Below, piece after piece: positions 52,551 through 64,000 of a stretch of DNA of 64,000 bases. The notes below the pieces were generated by a model. The model did no database searches and had not been told where the DNA came from. It saw only the letters and a program-made list of their open reading frames with translations. The stretch spans positions 4,551,492 through 4,615,491 of the forward strand of contig NC_054569.1 of assembly GCF_017654505.1 (NCBI RefSeq). The letters run 5' to 3'. Both the position numbers and the translations under genes were made by a program. The stretch comes from Polyodon spathula (Eukaryota > Chordata > Actinopteri > Acipenseriformes > Polyodontidae). Every line of letters starts with the position of its first letter. Position 1 is the first letter of the stretch.

Positions 52551-52588
<38 letters not shown>
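52551..52588. repeat. (TG)n microsatellite
   Basis: About 19 uninterrupted TG dinucleotides. Confidence 0.97.
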
Positions 52589-52589
<1 letters not shown>

Positions 52590-54179
52590 ACGCATGTACG
52601 AGCCAACATCCCAACATTCTGGTGTGCTTAACATACCTTTGTCAGGGGAAAGTGAAAGAAACAGTGGAGGTACTTGTAAACTTTTGATGCCATGGTAACC
52701 CCACTCACTTATATCTATTGAAATCTGTCAATGTGTTTGTGATGTCGTTTCCTTGGGTCTTCTCCCAGGTCCTCACTTTGTACTGCATGCTATGCGGCAC
52801 ACACAGCAGGTCCTTGTGATAAACTCTGAGATGCTTTCATGCGTAAGGCTGACGCTGATGAGTTTTTACAAAGCGCATTGCATTCAGAGGCATGATTTTA
52901 GATTTTAGATAAGTATGGTAAGCAGTTGTCTTTCAAATGGATAGATCGTGTTAGTCTCAGTGGCCTGTCATTTCAATCGCTTCTCCAGATGCAATTCTCA
53001 CTCCTCAGAAAGGGGTTTAATGGAGCCCTGAGCTTTATGAGAGTCTGTTATAATGTTTGATGCTTTGCCAAGAGTCTGACACTAAATTGGTCTACACCTT
53101 TTGTGGAAGGATTTTTGCAGGACACCTTGTACAGAAGGCATCAGGCTTGGAAGTGACATTTTAAACTTGACTCATAGTTTTTCCTTGTTTTCACCTCTAA
53201 ATCTTTGTTCCACACAACCAGAACTACAGAGAAAGTATACAAAATGTGTCCCTTTTGAAATGAAGGTTAGTTTAGGTATTCCTTGTCAGCCAATCTGAGA
53301 GATGGATTTCTCTTTACTGGGATTGAATGCATGTTATTGACTTGCTCAAGAACATGGTCTGTTTCCATTTAGTGAAGCGCTGTAGCGCTACATATAGGGC
53401 TCCAGCACAGCTCTGCAAAGTGAACCTTTGTGGAAGACAGAGGCTAATAGCACTGCAGTGCAATTGAGTCCGCCTGTGGTCCTTTAAAGGTTAGCTGTGC
53501 TGTAAATGGTCGTGGGTTTGACATCTCCCTCATTTCCAGTTTGTGCTCCACAGTGTGCCCTGTCCATGGCTGTGCTAGGAGATTGAGGTTGAGCTTTGAT
53601 ATTTTGTTTAGTGCCGCGTGGTAGGATTGGGTCATGATGATAAAACGCCATTCTTGCTACTTCCCATTGGGGTCATGTGGACACTATATCACAGTGGTTT
53701 GCTGCAATTTCTGTTTTTATTGGCAGCTGTGCAAGCTTGCAGTTCAGAGGAGTCTGTGTGCCAGCTTGCCTTCGCGCAGTCTAGTTACTGTAAGTGTTGC
53801 CCTTTGTCAGGCTGTTGGAATAACGAAGTGGCCAGCGAAGGCGCTGGCGCGCTGTAGCGCAAGAGGTCATGTCAAGGAAGGGTGTGCTGGAAAACAACAG
53901 TCTCTTTAGGGATTGCTCCCTAGAAAAGGGGCCGTGTTCTGGGTTTTATATCGGATGAGCCCAGAAGCTATTGCTTCTTTATTTATTTATTTATTTTTAC
54001 TGTATAGTTGTAATGGTGACTGTGCACAAATAATGCAGTTTTATTTTGCTTAGTTTTTTCCAACCAACATGAAAATGAGGAAGGTGTCCATTATCTATTG
54101 CCTTTTACCCAATACGAAAATCAGCAAGCATGCAGTCAGTATCAGAAGAACCAGTTCTGTAAACCCTTCAGTAATTTCA
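52589..54179. other. Non-coding stretch, no gene seen
   Basis: Unique sequence with a (TTTA)n run near 53979-53996. A B-box-like GGGTTTGACATCTCC at 53514 has no A-box partner at tRNA spacing, so I do not call a SINE there. Confidence 0.5.
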
Positions 54180-54480
54180 CTGCAGCTACCAGTAACACAG
54201 CCTTTTTAAGCATCTAAAGCTAGATTGAAGAAGTATGTTAGTCATGATGCCAGCAGTCTCTTTGAGAGCATTAGGAAGAGAATTCCAAAGATTGAGGCAC
54301 AGCCGTAGAAAGAAACCCTGGGGCCCTTCGGTTTGCAGCGGGATTGTGAAGGGAACCTGGGACCCGGATAGTACTGTATGTTATCCAGCATATAAAAAAT
54401 AGCAAAAAGGGCACCAGCAATGGACCTTAACATGACCTCCCTACTCAGTAACATTTGATAAAGCACCTTTTCATGACATC
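54180..54480. mobile_element. Possible decayed interspersed repeat
   Basis: The phrase AGAGCATTAGGAAGAGAATT CCAAAGATTGAGGCACAGCC, followed by an AGAAAGAAACCCTGGGGCCC segment, resembles the 'ggagttccagagtttgggggc...gaaggccctgtc' type repeat seen in many fish genomes. No ends, TSD or ORF support it, and I cannot name the family. Confidence 0.3.
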
Positions 54481-57400
54481 ATCGCTCAACACAGTGCAAG
54501 AGAGTAATAAGATTGAAAAAGAATAAAGAGCAGCCTTGGTATGGGCAGTGCCCAGGACTATATCAATCTACATGACTCGGTAATGAACTGATTTAGAAAC
54601 GACAGTATAATGAGAGATTCTCTATGGGTGATGCTGTCGCTTGTGGCAAGGCATTCCGGAGTTCCGAGTTCTTCATTGGAACTCTGTGTACCTAGCCACT
54701 GTATTGACAGTCGCGTGTCTGATGCAGGAGATTCTCAGTTGATATACAGTATAAGTTGACTTAGCATCAAGTGGATGATCTGTGCTTTTAAACTCCCCTT
54801 CAGGGGGCAAAGGCAGAGTGGCGAGGGGACGACCACAAAACGCTTTCCCTGTTCCGAGAATAAAGTAAATGTGACTTCAAAAGGACAACAGTGACATGGC
54901 CAATTAATAATGTGAAAAGCGTTTTTTATTTTAATGAGCTGTTTAATTACCCGTGTGTCTCTGGAGAGGATAGTTTATGGTAGTACTGCAGAGCCCTCTG
55001 TCTTCCATGGACGGGTTCTCTTATGATTCCGGAGCCATGCACCGTGAATAAAAGTGACAGCACCTTCATTAACCTCGTCCAATGGTCATTTAACGTTTGT
55101 AGAGAATAGCTTTCAGATTAGACACGGCGTGAAGTTTCGAACTTCGTTTCGTTACTGTCACTTTTTATAAAAGTTCATTAGTTGACCTTTGGTGGACAGG
55201 AGACCTGGAAATCTGTAGTCCAGGGGTCTGTGCTGTTGGAGATAAGGAAAGCTCTTCTGTTCACTTACAAGCCTCCCTCTGCTCCACTTTCTTGACTTCA
55301 ACAAGCTCATCAAATCCAAAAGATTCTATTTGCACAGTGATTGGGACTGGTTTGGCCATTAATGCAAATCAGCGGCAGTCGAATTGAATTACTGTGAACT
55401 GTAGTACTGTAAAATAAGCAGGTACTTTGAGCATCAGTGGTTTTTGTTAGTTTTTTTTAATTTTTTTAATTTTTTTTGTGATTCAACAAACAAGCTGTAG
55501 CTAAATAATTGTTAGGAGGCAAACTGAGATCAGGGCCTGTTTTGAAATCATCCCTTTTAACGAGTATTTGTTCCCTTTTGATTGGCACAACAACACACTT
55601 TTATGTGAAGAAATGATTACAGTAATCATCCATTACAGCCCACCTTCCGTGCTTCGCGTGTGTTGAGTCTGCTTTCCTTTTGTTTGCAAATATCGAAGTA
55701 GCATCATTCTAGAGCTGCATGCAATGGACCAGCCTTTCAATTGTGCATGCCGGTGACTCTATATGACCTCCTCGTGAGGGTTCCTCCTCATAGGAGCCTC
55801 ATTGATTCCCTGTTTGTTCTGGCCCCTGTGGCTAGGAATTGTCAGCATGCTGTACAAAGCAGAGCAGCCCTGTTCGGTTTTTTGAAACTCTGAAGGGATC
55901 TGAGCTTCAAACTCCGTTTTGCATTTGCGCGCTGTCGTAAAAGGGTATCCATGCGTTTTATGCAATTCTTAAAGTTGTTTCAGCCAATTGGCGCCCAGAT
56001 AACCAGAAGCGTAGAATCTGGCTGCAATAACCGCTCCAGTTTAGATCTGGGGGATGCGGGGGTAATTTATTCCTCAATGTCTTTGTACCGCAGGGAACTA
56101 TACAGGCGATCATGCTTTGCAAAGGTTATGTTTCAGCAATGTGCTTTCTTTTCTCATTGCTGAAATCCTGTGTGGACTGCTGTTCAGTGAAGCATGGCCT
56201 CACACAGCCTAAAGCCTTGTTCACTAGCCTGGAGTACAGGCTGCACTAGACTGGCTGAGAGCAGCAATTCTTCAGTTTCTGGTCTGGTCAAAGCATGTTC
56301 ACCCTGCAGATTAGAACCGAAATGGGAGGTGCACGCTGGTTCAGAAAGGAGTGGAGGGATGTACAGTCCAGCATGTGCTGTTGATGAAGGAGGCTGTGTT
56401 CCTGCAGCTGACTGGAGATTTAACCCCAAAACAGTGTATCAAAGATAAGGTACAACTTAAGCCAAGTTAGGTTGACAAAAGCTGCGCCTTCGTTGGTGAT
56501 TTAAACCTCCCAGTGGCGGCTGCAGTGTGCAATTAGGAGACTGTAACCCATTCCTGTGAGAATTCGGTGCAAACAGAACTCCTCTTTGTAATTAGTTAAT
56601 GCTGGGGTGTTAGGAGATAAAATGTAAGACTGGGGAGTGGAGCAGGTGAAAGCTAGGGTGGATTTTCTTCCCTGGGTGAATGTATTTGAAGTGAGCTGTC
56701 GGTAGACTCTGCTCATGCGTGCACCAGACGAGTAAAGCATTGGAGTGTGTAGCAGACGCTTCTTTATGTGGCAGACCCGATCGAGGTTGTGCTGCACACT
56801 CCACACGTTGAATAATCCCTTTAGTATTGTGAAAGGTAAAGAGTTAACAAAAACAACCATGAACTCCACGTTCTCCAATACCTGGGTGTTTTCTCTCGGC
56901 GCTTTCTTGAGAAGCAGTGAGCTTGAGGCAGTCTCCAATTACCTGTGTAGAGTGCAGCCCTGGACCCCTCATTACCTTGCTATCCCAGGCAAGCCCCCTG
57001 CTGTATGTGATAGACAGCACAGTGTGTGCAGCTTGCTAGCAGTCTCTCCTCATTTTCCCTCTAGGTTGGCCATGTAACATTGACTCCACTTTTTACTTAG
57101 GGTTTATAGCTGTAATAATGTTTGCCTGTTTATGAGCCATTTGCATAACCCAAGGCACCTGCTTGAGTGATCCTAGAGATATTCCACCAGGGGGGGGACC
57201 AGAGAGGCACTGATGGATTTATTTTGGATGCAGGGGTGGGGAAATGGCTGCAACCTACTGAGTTTTCTAGGAACCTATTATTTTGAACTCATTAAGCCCA
57301 TTGTTTTTATGCCTGGGTATGTGTGCGCACAGTGTGTGTGAGAGAGCGAGAGAGAGAATTGATGGTTTTTATCCAGCCCAGCGAGTGAATGTTGCATCCA

Positions 57401-58678
57401 GTCCTGTATCAATATTATGAATTATTTATGCCACAAATAGGTGAGAGCCTTGTTCCACATCATCTGCAGCATGATAAGCAAATTAGCATCTGGAGAGCCG
57501 CATACTTTTGTCAGGTTTTTCCCATCTGGTCCTTTTTTACGGATAAAAACACTGTGAAATTGTGTCATCATTTAAATTTTTTTTTTTTTTTTCATCCGAG
57601 GACTTGACACTTCTTTTTTGATTTTTTTTTTTTCTTTCTTGATTTTTTTTTTTCTTTCTTCTCTCCATTAATGTTCAGCGCTGCGGCTGTAGTGTCTGCT
57701 AGCTGACAGTTAAGACTGTTGGTGCGTTCTCTGCATTGATTCTGGCAGTGCTTCCCTGCCGTGCTGTGTTGCCTGCGCTTCACTGCCTGCTGTCTTCAAG
57801 CCCCCGGAGGGTTAACGTTCCACAAGCTGAGGGATGAACTCGGGTGACTCGACAGGTTGGCAGTAATCAGCTCCCTGTCACCCCTGAGTTGCACGGTACA
57901 GCAGGTGGATATCTGTTGAAAGCCACTTGGCGTGTTGCAGTGAAACAGTGGAAATCTATACTTCTGTAATATCTTACCTGTGTAAGTCTCCTATGTGCTG
58001 GGGAGTATGGTCTACGGCAGGGGGGCGAGTGTATTCACTTTCTCCAAATGGCGGCAGATCTTTTGAGGACAAAGCAGTGCGAGTCTCTTTAGAGAGTGTG
58101 TTGTCTTTTAAAGTAGGTATAATGCCAGGCTTGGTCCTACTGCTAACACATGGGAGGAGGTGCAGTAGTTGGATCCCTCAGTGTTTATTACCCTTTACTT
58201 TGATCTTTACTTTGGGCTTGGCCCCACCTGGTGTTTTAGTATTGCAGTTACACATTTTCAGAGTGTTGTAATGGTTCTCAAAGGGAAAGTTGGCAGGATA
58301 GCCATTTTCTTTGGCATACTTTTGTTGCTGTTGCATTGGAGAGTTTTTCTTTATTTTTTGTACAGGATTTATTGTCATGTAAAATATCTGCTACAGCAGT
58401 TTGGAACAGTGAAGAGTGCAAAGGATATCTACGAAAGCAGCCTCTTATACTGTAGCCTGCTGACTGGAATGTTATGTGCTCGTTTAATACGTTTAGTTTC
58501 TTTTTCTTCTGGGCAAGCGTTTTTTTTTGTTTTGTTTGCTTCTCTCATGGTTCTTGCAGAACAGTTTCAGTCTAAGCCTGTTTGAGTTCGAAGCAGCAGT
58601 AGAAGTCTGTGATGAAGCATGACTGATCAAAACTGAACTTCTGAATATAATTGCCTGCAGTGTAAGGGAGAGATTAAC
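54481..58678. other. Non-coding stretch, no gene seen
   Basis: Unique sequence with T-rich runs near 55447-55479, a T-rich 20/21-bp duplicated unit (GATTTTTTTTTTTTCTTTCT, 57620-57660) and a GAGAGC run near 57339-57357. The 145-codon minus-strand ORF at 56501-56938 is the longest non-repeat ORF in the window and is unrecognised. Confidence 0.5.
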
Positions 58679-58900
58679 ACAGCGTTGGCCAAACGTCTTG
58701 TATCGTAGAATTAACTAGTTTTGCTTCATAAAGTCGAATGAAACCTGTTGAATAATGTTACCTTAACGTATTGCATTACATACTGTTTTATGGTTTTCCA
58801 TCTTCGTAATGAAATATTGTACAACTGTTATGGCTTCCGGTAGACTTTTTCAATAGCATTTCGTAGTTTCTTTGATTTTAAATGACGTTAAATAAAGATC
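58679..58900 (-). mobile_element. TIR element copy 2, inverted relative to copies 1 and 3
   Basis: It starts ACAGCGTTGGCCAAACGTCT, then TAGAATTAACTAGTTTTGCT, then GAAACCTGTTGAATAATGTTA. Those blocks are the reverse complement of copy 1's right half (TAGAATGAACTAGTTTTGCT, GAAACCTGCTGAATAATGTT), and GGCTTCCGGTAGA continues the match. Similarity fades near 58870-58950, where the other inverted end should be. No transposase. Confidence 0.7.
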
Positions 58901-58999
58901 TAAATTATGTTCATATGTAATAATTTGAAGTCTTGCCTTTTTGTGTAACTCTTATGTACGACAGTGTTTTTAGTTATTTGATCTCCTGTTCTTTGATCC

Positions 59000-59021
59000 T
59001 TTTTTTTTTTTTTTTTTTTTT
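59000..59021. repeat. Poly-T run of 22
   Basis: Uninterrupted T run just downstream of TIR copy 2. Confidence 0.9.
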
Positions 59022-62000
59022 GATTATTGTTGAGAAATGCCTATGCGATAATCGAATATGGAATCAGGGTGCTGATTTGCACCACTAACAGTCTTACACA
59101 TGTGTACCAACATACATCCAGTAGTTAGACTGTTACTTAAGCCGTGTAAGAAGTAACTGCACTGGTGTCATCCATGCCACAGCTCGCAGTCACATCTTTC
59201 TAAGACTTGCCTCAAGCTGCCTAATACCTGTCCAAAACCCACGTCAGGGACGCTCAGTCCTCTGCTAGGTGCTTGTGTGCAATATCCCCAGCCAGACGCT
59301 GCTAACCCGACTCGCTCTTCAGTGCGCACGCCCTCGATTTGCTTCTGTTTGCCAGACCTGGTGCATTAAAGGGAACAGCAAGGGGGGCCCACTGCTTCTC
59401 TGGCAGTCTGGGGAGGAAGCTGATGCTGCCGTCTGCCCACTACCTCAGTCCAGTACCTCCAGTATACGGTCTGTGATTATTGTGGTACTTTTTTTAAACT
59501 AGCGGTCGTGCTCTGCTTCTCACCCTGCTCCTTCCACGTCTTTGAAGTCTTCAGGAGGCAAGTCTTGTAAAGTTGGATCTGGGGCAGTTAGACTCTCCTT
59601 CAGTTGCATCTATTCCAGGTACTCCTGTGGACTTCGCTTGACGTGCTTTCAAACTCGATAGCATATTTAAACCATCTGTTTCTCTTAATAGTCATCTGTG
59701 CTTCATTTGACTCCTAGTTTTTAAAGAAGTAAAATTCACAGACCTCATGCTCTGGCTTCTTTGTGAAGTGCTGATCTCTGAGTGAGCAGCGCGAAATATA
59801 TGACTGTAAAGAGTGATCTATAAATTTATCTGGCTCAGCATTAGATCATTCTAATTGTTCTCACACCCCTGTGCAAGCCGCAGCGCCTGTCACCTCGTTT
59901 TAATGTCCTCTTCTTGAAGTAATTGTTTTAACAGCGTGTCCCGGGCTCCTTGATGAGCTGATGCTGAAGCTGTGTTGAACATGGACACGTTCGTTTGTAT
60001 CTTTGGTGGTACAGCTAATTGACCAGAGGCTTAACCTTGCAAGAACTTTGAACCTTTCGTTTTCTCAAGCACATTGTGGGGATAGTGGCTGTTGCTCAAT
60101 CACTAGACTAAGCACATGAATAAATACGGATTCTCTCTCATGAAGGATTTGGTCTGTTGCCCTGTTTTTGGTTTTTTTTTGCCAGTAATTTGACCGCCGA
60201 TTCCTCATGAATCCTCTGATGGGCTGCAGTGTTTTATTGCGTGAGGGTAAGACGGTTCAGTGCTCTTGGCACCCATTGATTTTGGATTAGACACGCAATT
60301 CAATATGCAATTCATTATTCTCATATCCTTCGAAAGTGTACAATTAAAAAGCATTTCACAGGCACATGCGGTTTGCTCACACTGTTCCAGTTTTATATTG
60401 ATGTTCCTGCATTCACATGTATTTAATGGTAGAAGTCTCCATACGAAATATAAATTGGATTCAATATTATGAGGTATCAGAAGCCCTGGGTCTGTACTCA
60501 AGATTGATAAATCAGGATTTCATTATGCATGCGACAATTCTAAACTTTATGCGTACGTACGAACAAACCAAGTCGTTTATTCTAGCACATGTGATAAATA
60601 CAGGCCCTGGTCTTTTGCTGAGTCCACTGCAGGACATTGAATGCCAACTATCCAAACAGCTTGTGCAATGCTCTAGTTTCATTTAGTGAAATGTGCGAAT
60701 GTGTGTCTGTTGATCAGTTTCAAAGATATGTTCCATTCCCATGAGTTCAGCTAACCAGGAGATCTCATACTCTTGCCAAGGTACACTAATTATCGAACCC
60801 TGTGGCGCTGCTGCCTGGTAAAACGAATGCGTATTTGGTGATGATTCTCAACCCTGATGCCATAGTGGTGTCTTTGCTCCGTGACTCAAGCTGGATACAT
60901 TTGGATAAATACATTGTGTACCTTAAGGGATCTGCTGTGCTTTTTGTAATGTGATCCCTTTACTTTGCCTTTCGACCCAGTCCCCAGTGTAAAATGAGGG
61001 TTCCTTCCAGTTTCTAACCTCTCTTAATATAAACCGCAGTTTAACTGGTTTCATGTGTCCCTTCAGTTTGTAAACAGAACCCCATGATGTGTACTCCGGT
61101 AAGCAGAAGTGTATTAAGTTGTTGTGAATGTAAGAGCAGTATCGCAAGCCCTTAAGATATAAACATGAATCATTGAAATATAGCCTTGCATCTCCAGCAG
61201 CCCCAGAGAGGGCCCTGGTTAATTATGCTTTGTGTTAATGATTTAATTCCACCTCTGTTTTTAGCTCGGATGAATAGATCCCCAGTCTCCGTTTACGCTG
61301 ATTGGAGCCCCTGGTCTGCTTTCTGCTCTATCTGGTCTTTAGTGAGGAACGAAAGCCTGACTTCGTTCAATCACAATGTTGCCCATTGTCATGGGAACCT
61401 GCAACCCTCTCTCTGTCTTTAACCTGTGCAGCCCTGGGACTCCAGACTGCACGACAGGAGCGAGGATAATGAGTAGTGTGGCACATTCGTGATGCATTAT
61501 TAAACAGCGACCCGTATATAAATCACTGGGGATGTATTGCTGTAGGTGCCTATAAATATTAAGAAATGTGGCTTTCGGCTTTTAGTGGTATTGGATTTCC
61601 TCTGCATTAATAATGTTTTTGCTTCAGCTATTAAATGTCACATTTGCATGCCTGTTGATAAGCAAATTAATTAAAATTTCAACATTAAAATAAATAAATA
61701 AATAATCTTTATTCTTCAGTCCAGCACTGCAGTGGCATCTTATTGCTGCTGGTTGCTATAGAAGCAACATGTTAGCGAGTGTCCTGGTGAAGATTGAATT
61801 CATTAGCAGCAGGGGATGTTGCCTCAGTGCAAATTAGAACATTTAGCAATGGCTAAACTTGTCTTTGGAGAAAGGAAGAATATGAGGCAATCCACTCCCC
61901 TGAAAATCCTTCTGGAATCGGAACACCAGTCAGCACATTCATAGCAACGAGCTGCCATGCCTGTAAGGCACAGAGAATTTGAAGATCTCTCTGGGTTTGG

Positions 62001-62066
62001 AGATGGATATGACTGTACCACTGGGTGTGAGGGGAGATGTATTGACAGTGCGAAGTGAAATGGACC
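59022..62066. other. Non-coding stretch, no gene seen
   Basis: Unique sequence with an (AAAT)n run near 61687-61705. ORFs are under 100 codons and unrecognised. Confidence 0.55.
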
Positions 62067-63158
62067 AACATCATATCAGCCAATAACACTAATACACACT
62101 CATACACTATCAAAGACTGTCGTCATAGCCAATAACACTAATACACACTCATACTCTGTCAAAGACTGTCATATCAGCCAATAACACTTCATATCCAGCC
62201 AATAACACTAATACACACTCATACAGCCAATAACACCAATACACACTCTGCAAAGTGCTCTGGCTTCAGGGTCAATACTTGCAAAAATTAAGTGACTTTG
62301 AACATCATTACTGCCAAGGCTTCTTTCTTGATCTTAAGGACTCATTGGTGCCATCATCGAACTACATTAAACACCTCACTCATACACTTATAACCCTACT
62401 AATACACACTCATACATCAAAGAGTCGTCATAGCCTAACACTAATACACACTCATACACTGTCAAAGACTGTCATATCAGCCAATAACACTAATACACAC
62501 TCATACACTGTCAAAGACTGTCATATCAGCCAATAACACTAATACACACTCATACACTGTCAAAGACTGTCATCATAGCCAATAACACTAATACACACTC
62601 ATAGACTGTCAACACTGTCAAAGACTGTCATATCAGCCAATAACACTAATACACACTCATACACTGTCAAAGACTGTCATATCCAATAACACTAATACAC
62701 ACTCATACACTGTCAAAGACTGTCGTCATTGCCAATAACACTAATACACACTCATACACTGTCAAAGACTGTCATATCAGCCAATAACACTAATACACAC
62801 TCATACACTGTCAAAGACTGTCATATCAGCCAGCCATAACACTAATACACACTCATACACTGTCAAAGACTGTCTCAGCCAATAACACTAATACACACTC
62901 ATACTGTCACTGTCATATCAGCCATAACACTAATACACACTCATACACTGTCAAAGACTGTCATATCAGCCAATAACACTAATACACACTCATACACTGT
63001 CAAAGACTGTCATATCAGCCAATAACACTAATACACACTCATACACTGTCAAAGACTGTCATATCAGCCAATAACACTAATACACACTCATACACTGTCA
63101 AAGACTGTCATATCAGCCAATAACACTAATACACACTCATACACTGTCAAAGACTGTC
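62067..63158. repeat. Minisatellite, 49-bp unit, about 20 copies, interrupted
   Basis: The unit is TCATATCAGCCAATAACACT, then AATACACACTCATACACTGT, then CAAAGACTG. Copies toward the 3' end (62935-63150) are nearly identical, while those at 62070-62245 and 62395-62450 are shortened and diverged. About 130-150 bp of unrelated sequence (roughly 62246-62385) sits inside the array. Confidence 0.95.
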
Positions 63159-64000
63159 AAATCTGCTGTCTTGTCCATTGTGACTGAAACAGGCTTTGGG
63201 TATCAGGCTTGTGTGTGTACTGTATCTATATATGTACATGTGTAAGGTTGATGCAGTTTTATACGTACTGTAAAGGCGATTATAAAACCTAGCTGCTTTA
63301 TCTTTTGTGTATGACTTTTCCAGCCGTTGATGTCAGTCACTTTCCAGTGTCATGCTGCCCTTTGCTGGTTCCACCTCTCCTCTGAAGTTAAGCGTATGAT
63401 TGTTCTGCATCAGGTCACAGCACCCTGCACAGTAAGACCCAGCAAACTCTTGGAAAAGAGGCTTCTGTTTCCAAAGCAAATCAGTAAGTTCAAGGCATGT
63501 GAGCAGACATGCCCAGAAGCTCGGAGTCCTCTATATCAATCGCTGCGGGTCTGTCTGTGTGTCAAGCAGAAGCCGCAGTCATTTGCAGAGCAGTTCTGAG
63601 CCGTAGTCAAACTTACCCTTAACTTGCCTTTCGTAAAGTCTCGCGGGGGAAACCTGACAGGTTGCTGAGAATAGATACCACTTAAGGGGGTCAATTATAG
63701 CAAAAATGAAAACCGATGTGGCTGCCATAAAAAGTACCAGAGCTAAAATAACTTTTAAAACTCAAGGGATGTTTTAAATGTACAAGACATGCTGGGAAGG
63801 CAGAGAGTTGGGTGTCATCATTCAGCCACGTTTGGCTTTCTTGAACGGTGTGTGTTGTAAATTATTATCATCAGTAACGGTAAATGTATGAATTACAGTT
63901 TTTCTTTCTCTAGTACGTGAAAGCTCACGTGAAGGGGTGCGTGGAGTTGTGGTTACATTGCCTTTGGCGCTGTTGAGAGGAAAGCATGCGCCGGTACAGA
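63159..64000. other. Non-coding stretch to the window end
   Basis: Unique sequence. TTTTTCTTTCTCTAG at 63900-63914 looks like a splice acceptor, and the frame after it stays open to 64000, but the translation is not recognised. CACGTG (63929-63934) within the inverted pair CGTGA-AAGC-TCACG is an E-box. Confidence 0.4.

Larger units (their letters stand above)
96..64000 (+). other. Probable first intron of the gene starting at 17 (inferred), non-coding
   Basis: After the donor at 96 I find no exon with both a recognisable protein sequence and good splice sites. The longest ORFs outside tandem repeats are about 130-145 codons on either strand, none recognisable. That is about what chance gives in 64 kb read in six frames. 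A very long first intron after a leader exon is common in vertebrate adhesion-molecule genes. Whether the window is one intron, or an intron followed by intergenic DNA, cannot be told from the sequence. Confidence 0.35.

Noticed and set aside
53448..53600. Possible second SINE from a B-box-like GGGTTTGACATCTCC
   Set aside because: No A box at tRNA spacing, and no similarity to the 19-kb SINE-like element.
56501..56938. 145-codon minus-strand ORF, the longest outside repeats
   Set aside because: No domain or splice context, and its length is within chance for 64 kb in six frames.
39880..57197. Three CTCF-like motifs (about 39883, 50218 and 57184), each one mismatch from CCASYAGRKGGCRS
   Set aside because: About one such one-mismatch match is expected by chance in 64 kb on both strands, so three is weak evidence without conservation or ChIP data.
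1..64000. CRISPR array reading of the regular tandem repeats
   Set aside because: The repeats are head-to-tail minisatellites without unique spacers, and the window is vertebrate-like with no cas genes.

Overview
The window reads as vertebrate nuclear DNA, and nearly all of it is non-coding. There are no bacterial-type operons, no long unique ORFs, and no RNA gene I can identify. The base composition is moderate and mostly CpG-poor. It is rich in minisatellites and microsatellites, and it carries short TIR transposon relics, a tRNA-derived SINE-like sequence and an L2-like LINE tail. The TIR family resembles one I remember from sturgeon and paddlefish sequences, so my best guess is a non-teleost ray-finned fish. 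That is recollection, not proof.

Layout. The first 500 bases are CpG-rich. They hold a short open frame at 17-95 with a strong Kozak context, a signal-peptide-like product and a good phase-1 splice donor (exon end 95, GT at 96). The simplest model is that this is the first coding exon of a secreted or cell-surface protein and that the other ~63.9 kb are its first intron. The peptide loosely resembles the ALCAM/CD166 leader exon, but so short a match cannot settle identity. No second coding exon is convincing.

The intron-like remainder contains six minisatellite arrays: 43-bp units at 5.1-5.6 kb, perfect 53-bp units at 13.5-14.3 kb, 68/71-bp units at 25.6-26.0 kb, 30-bp units at 40.7-41.4 kb, 35-bp units at 51.1-51.3 kb and 49-bp units at 62.1-63.2 kb. 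A compound CT/67-bp satellite lies at 38.4-38.7 kb. These arrays produce nearly all the long ORFs in the window, and I treat those ORFs as artefacts.

Mobile-element relics are an L2-like LINE 3' end (12.98-13.28 kb), a SINE-like tRNA head (19.03-19.17 kb), and three diverged copies of one TIR element (34.7, 49.7 and 58.7 kb). There is also a separate TIR element with ~35-bp inverted ends (45.9-46.2 kb), a 145-bp foldback (39.3-39.4 kb) and two probable interspersed-repeat fragments (47.7 and 54.2-54.5 kb). Possible regulatory features are a palindromic PRDM1/IRF-type site (8.89 kb), a small CpG-rich patch with a CCAAT box (16.15-16.35 kb) and the dense CAGCTG E-box array formed by the 43-bp minisatellite.

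Nothing here looks like a new multi-gene system. The most informative items are the candidate leader exon, the three-copy TIR family, the foldback, and the near-identical 53-bp array.
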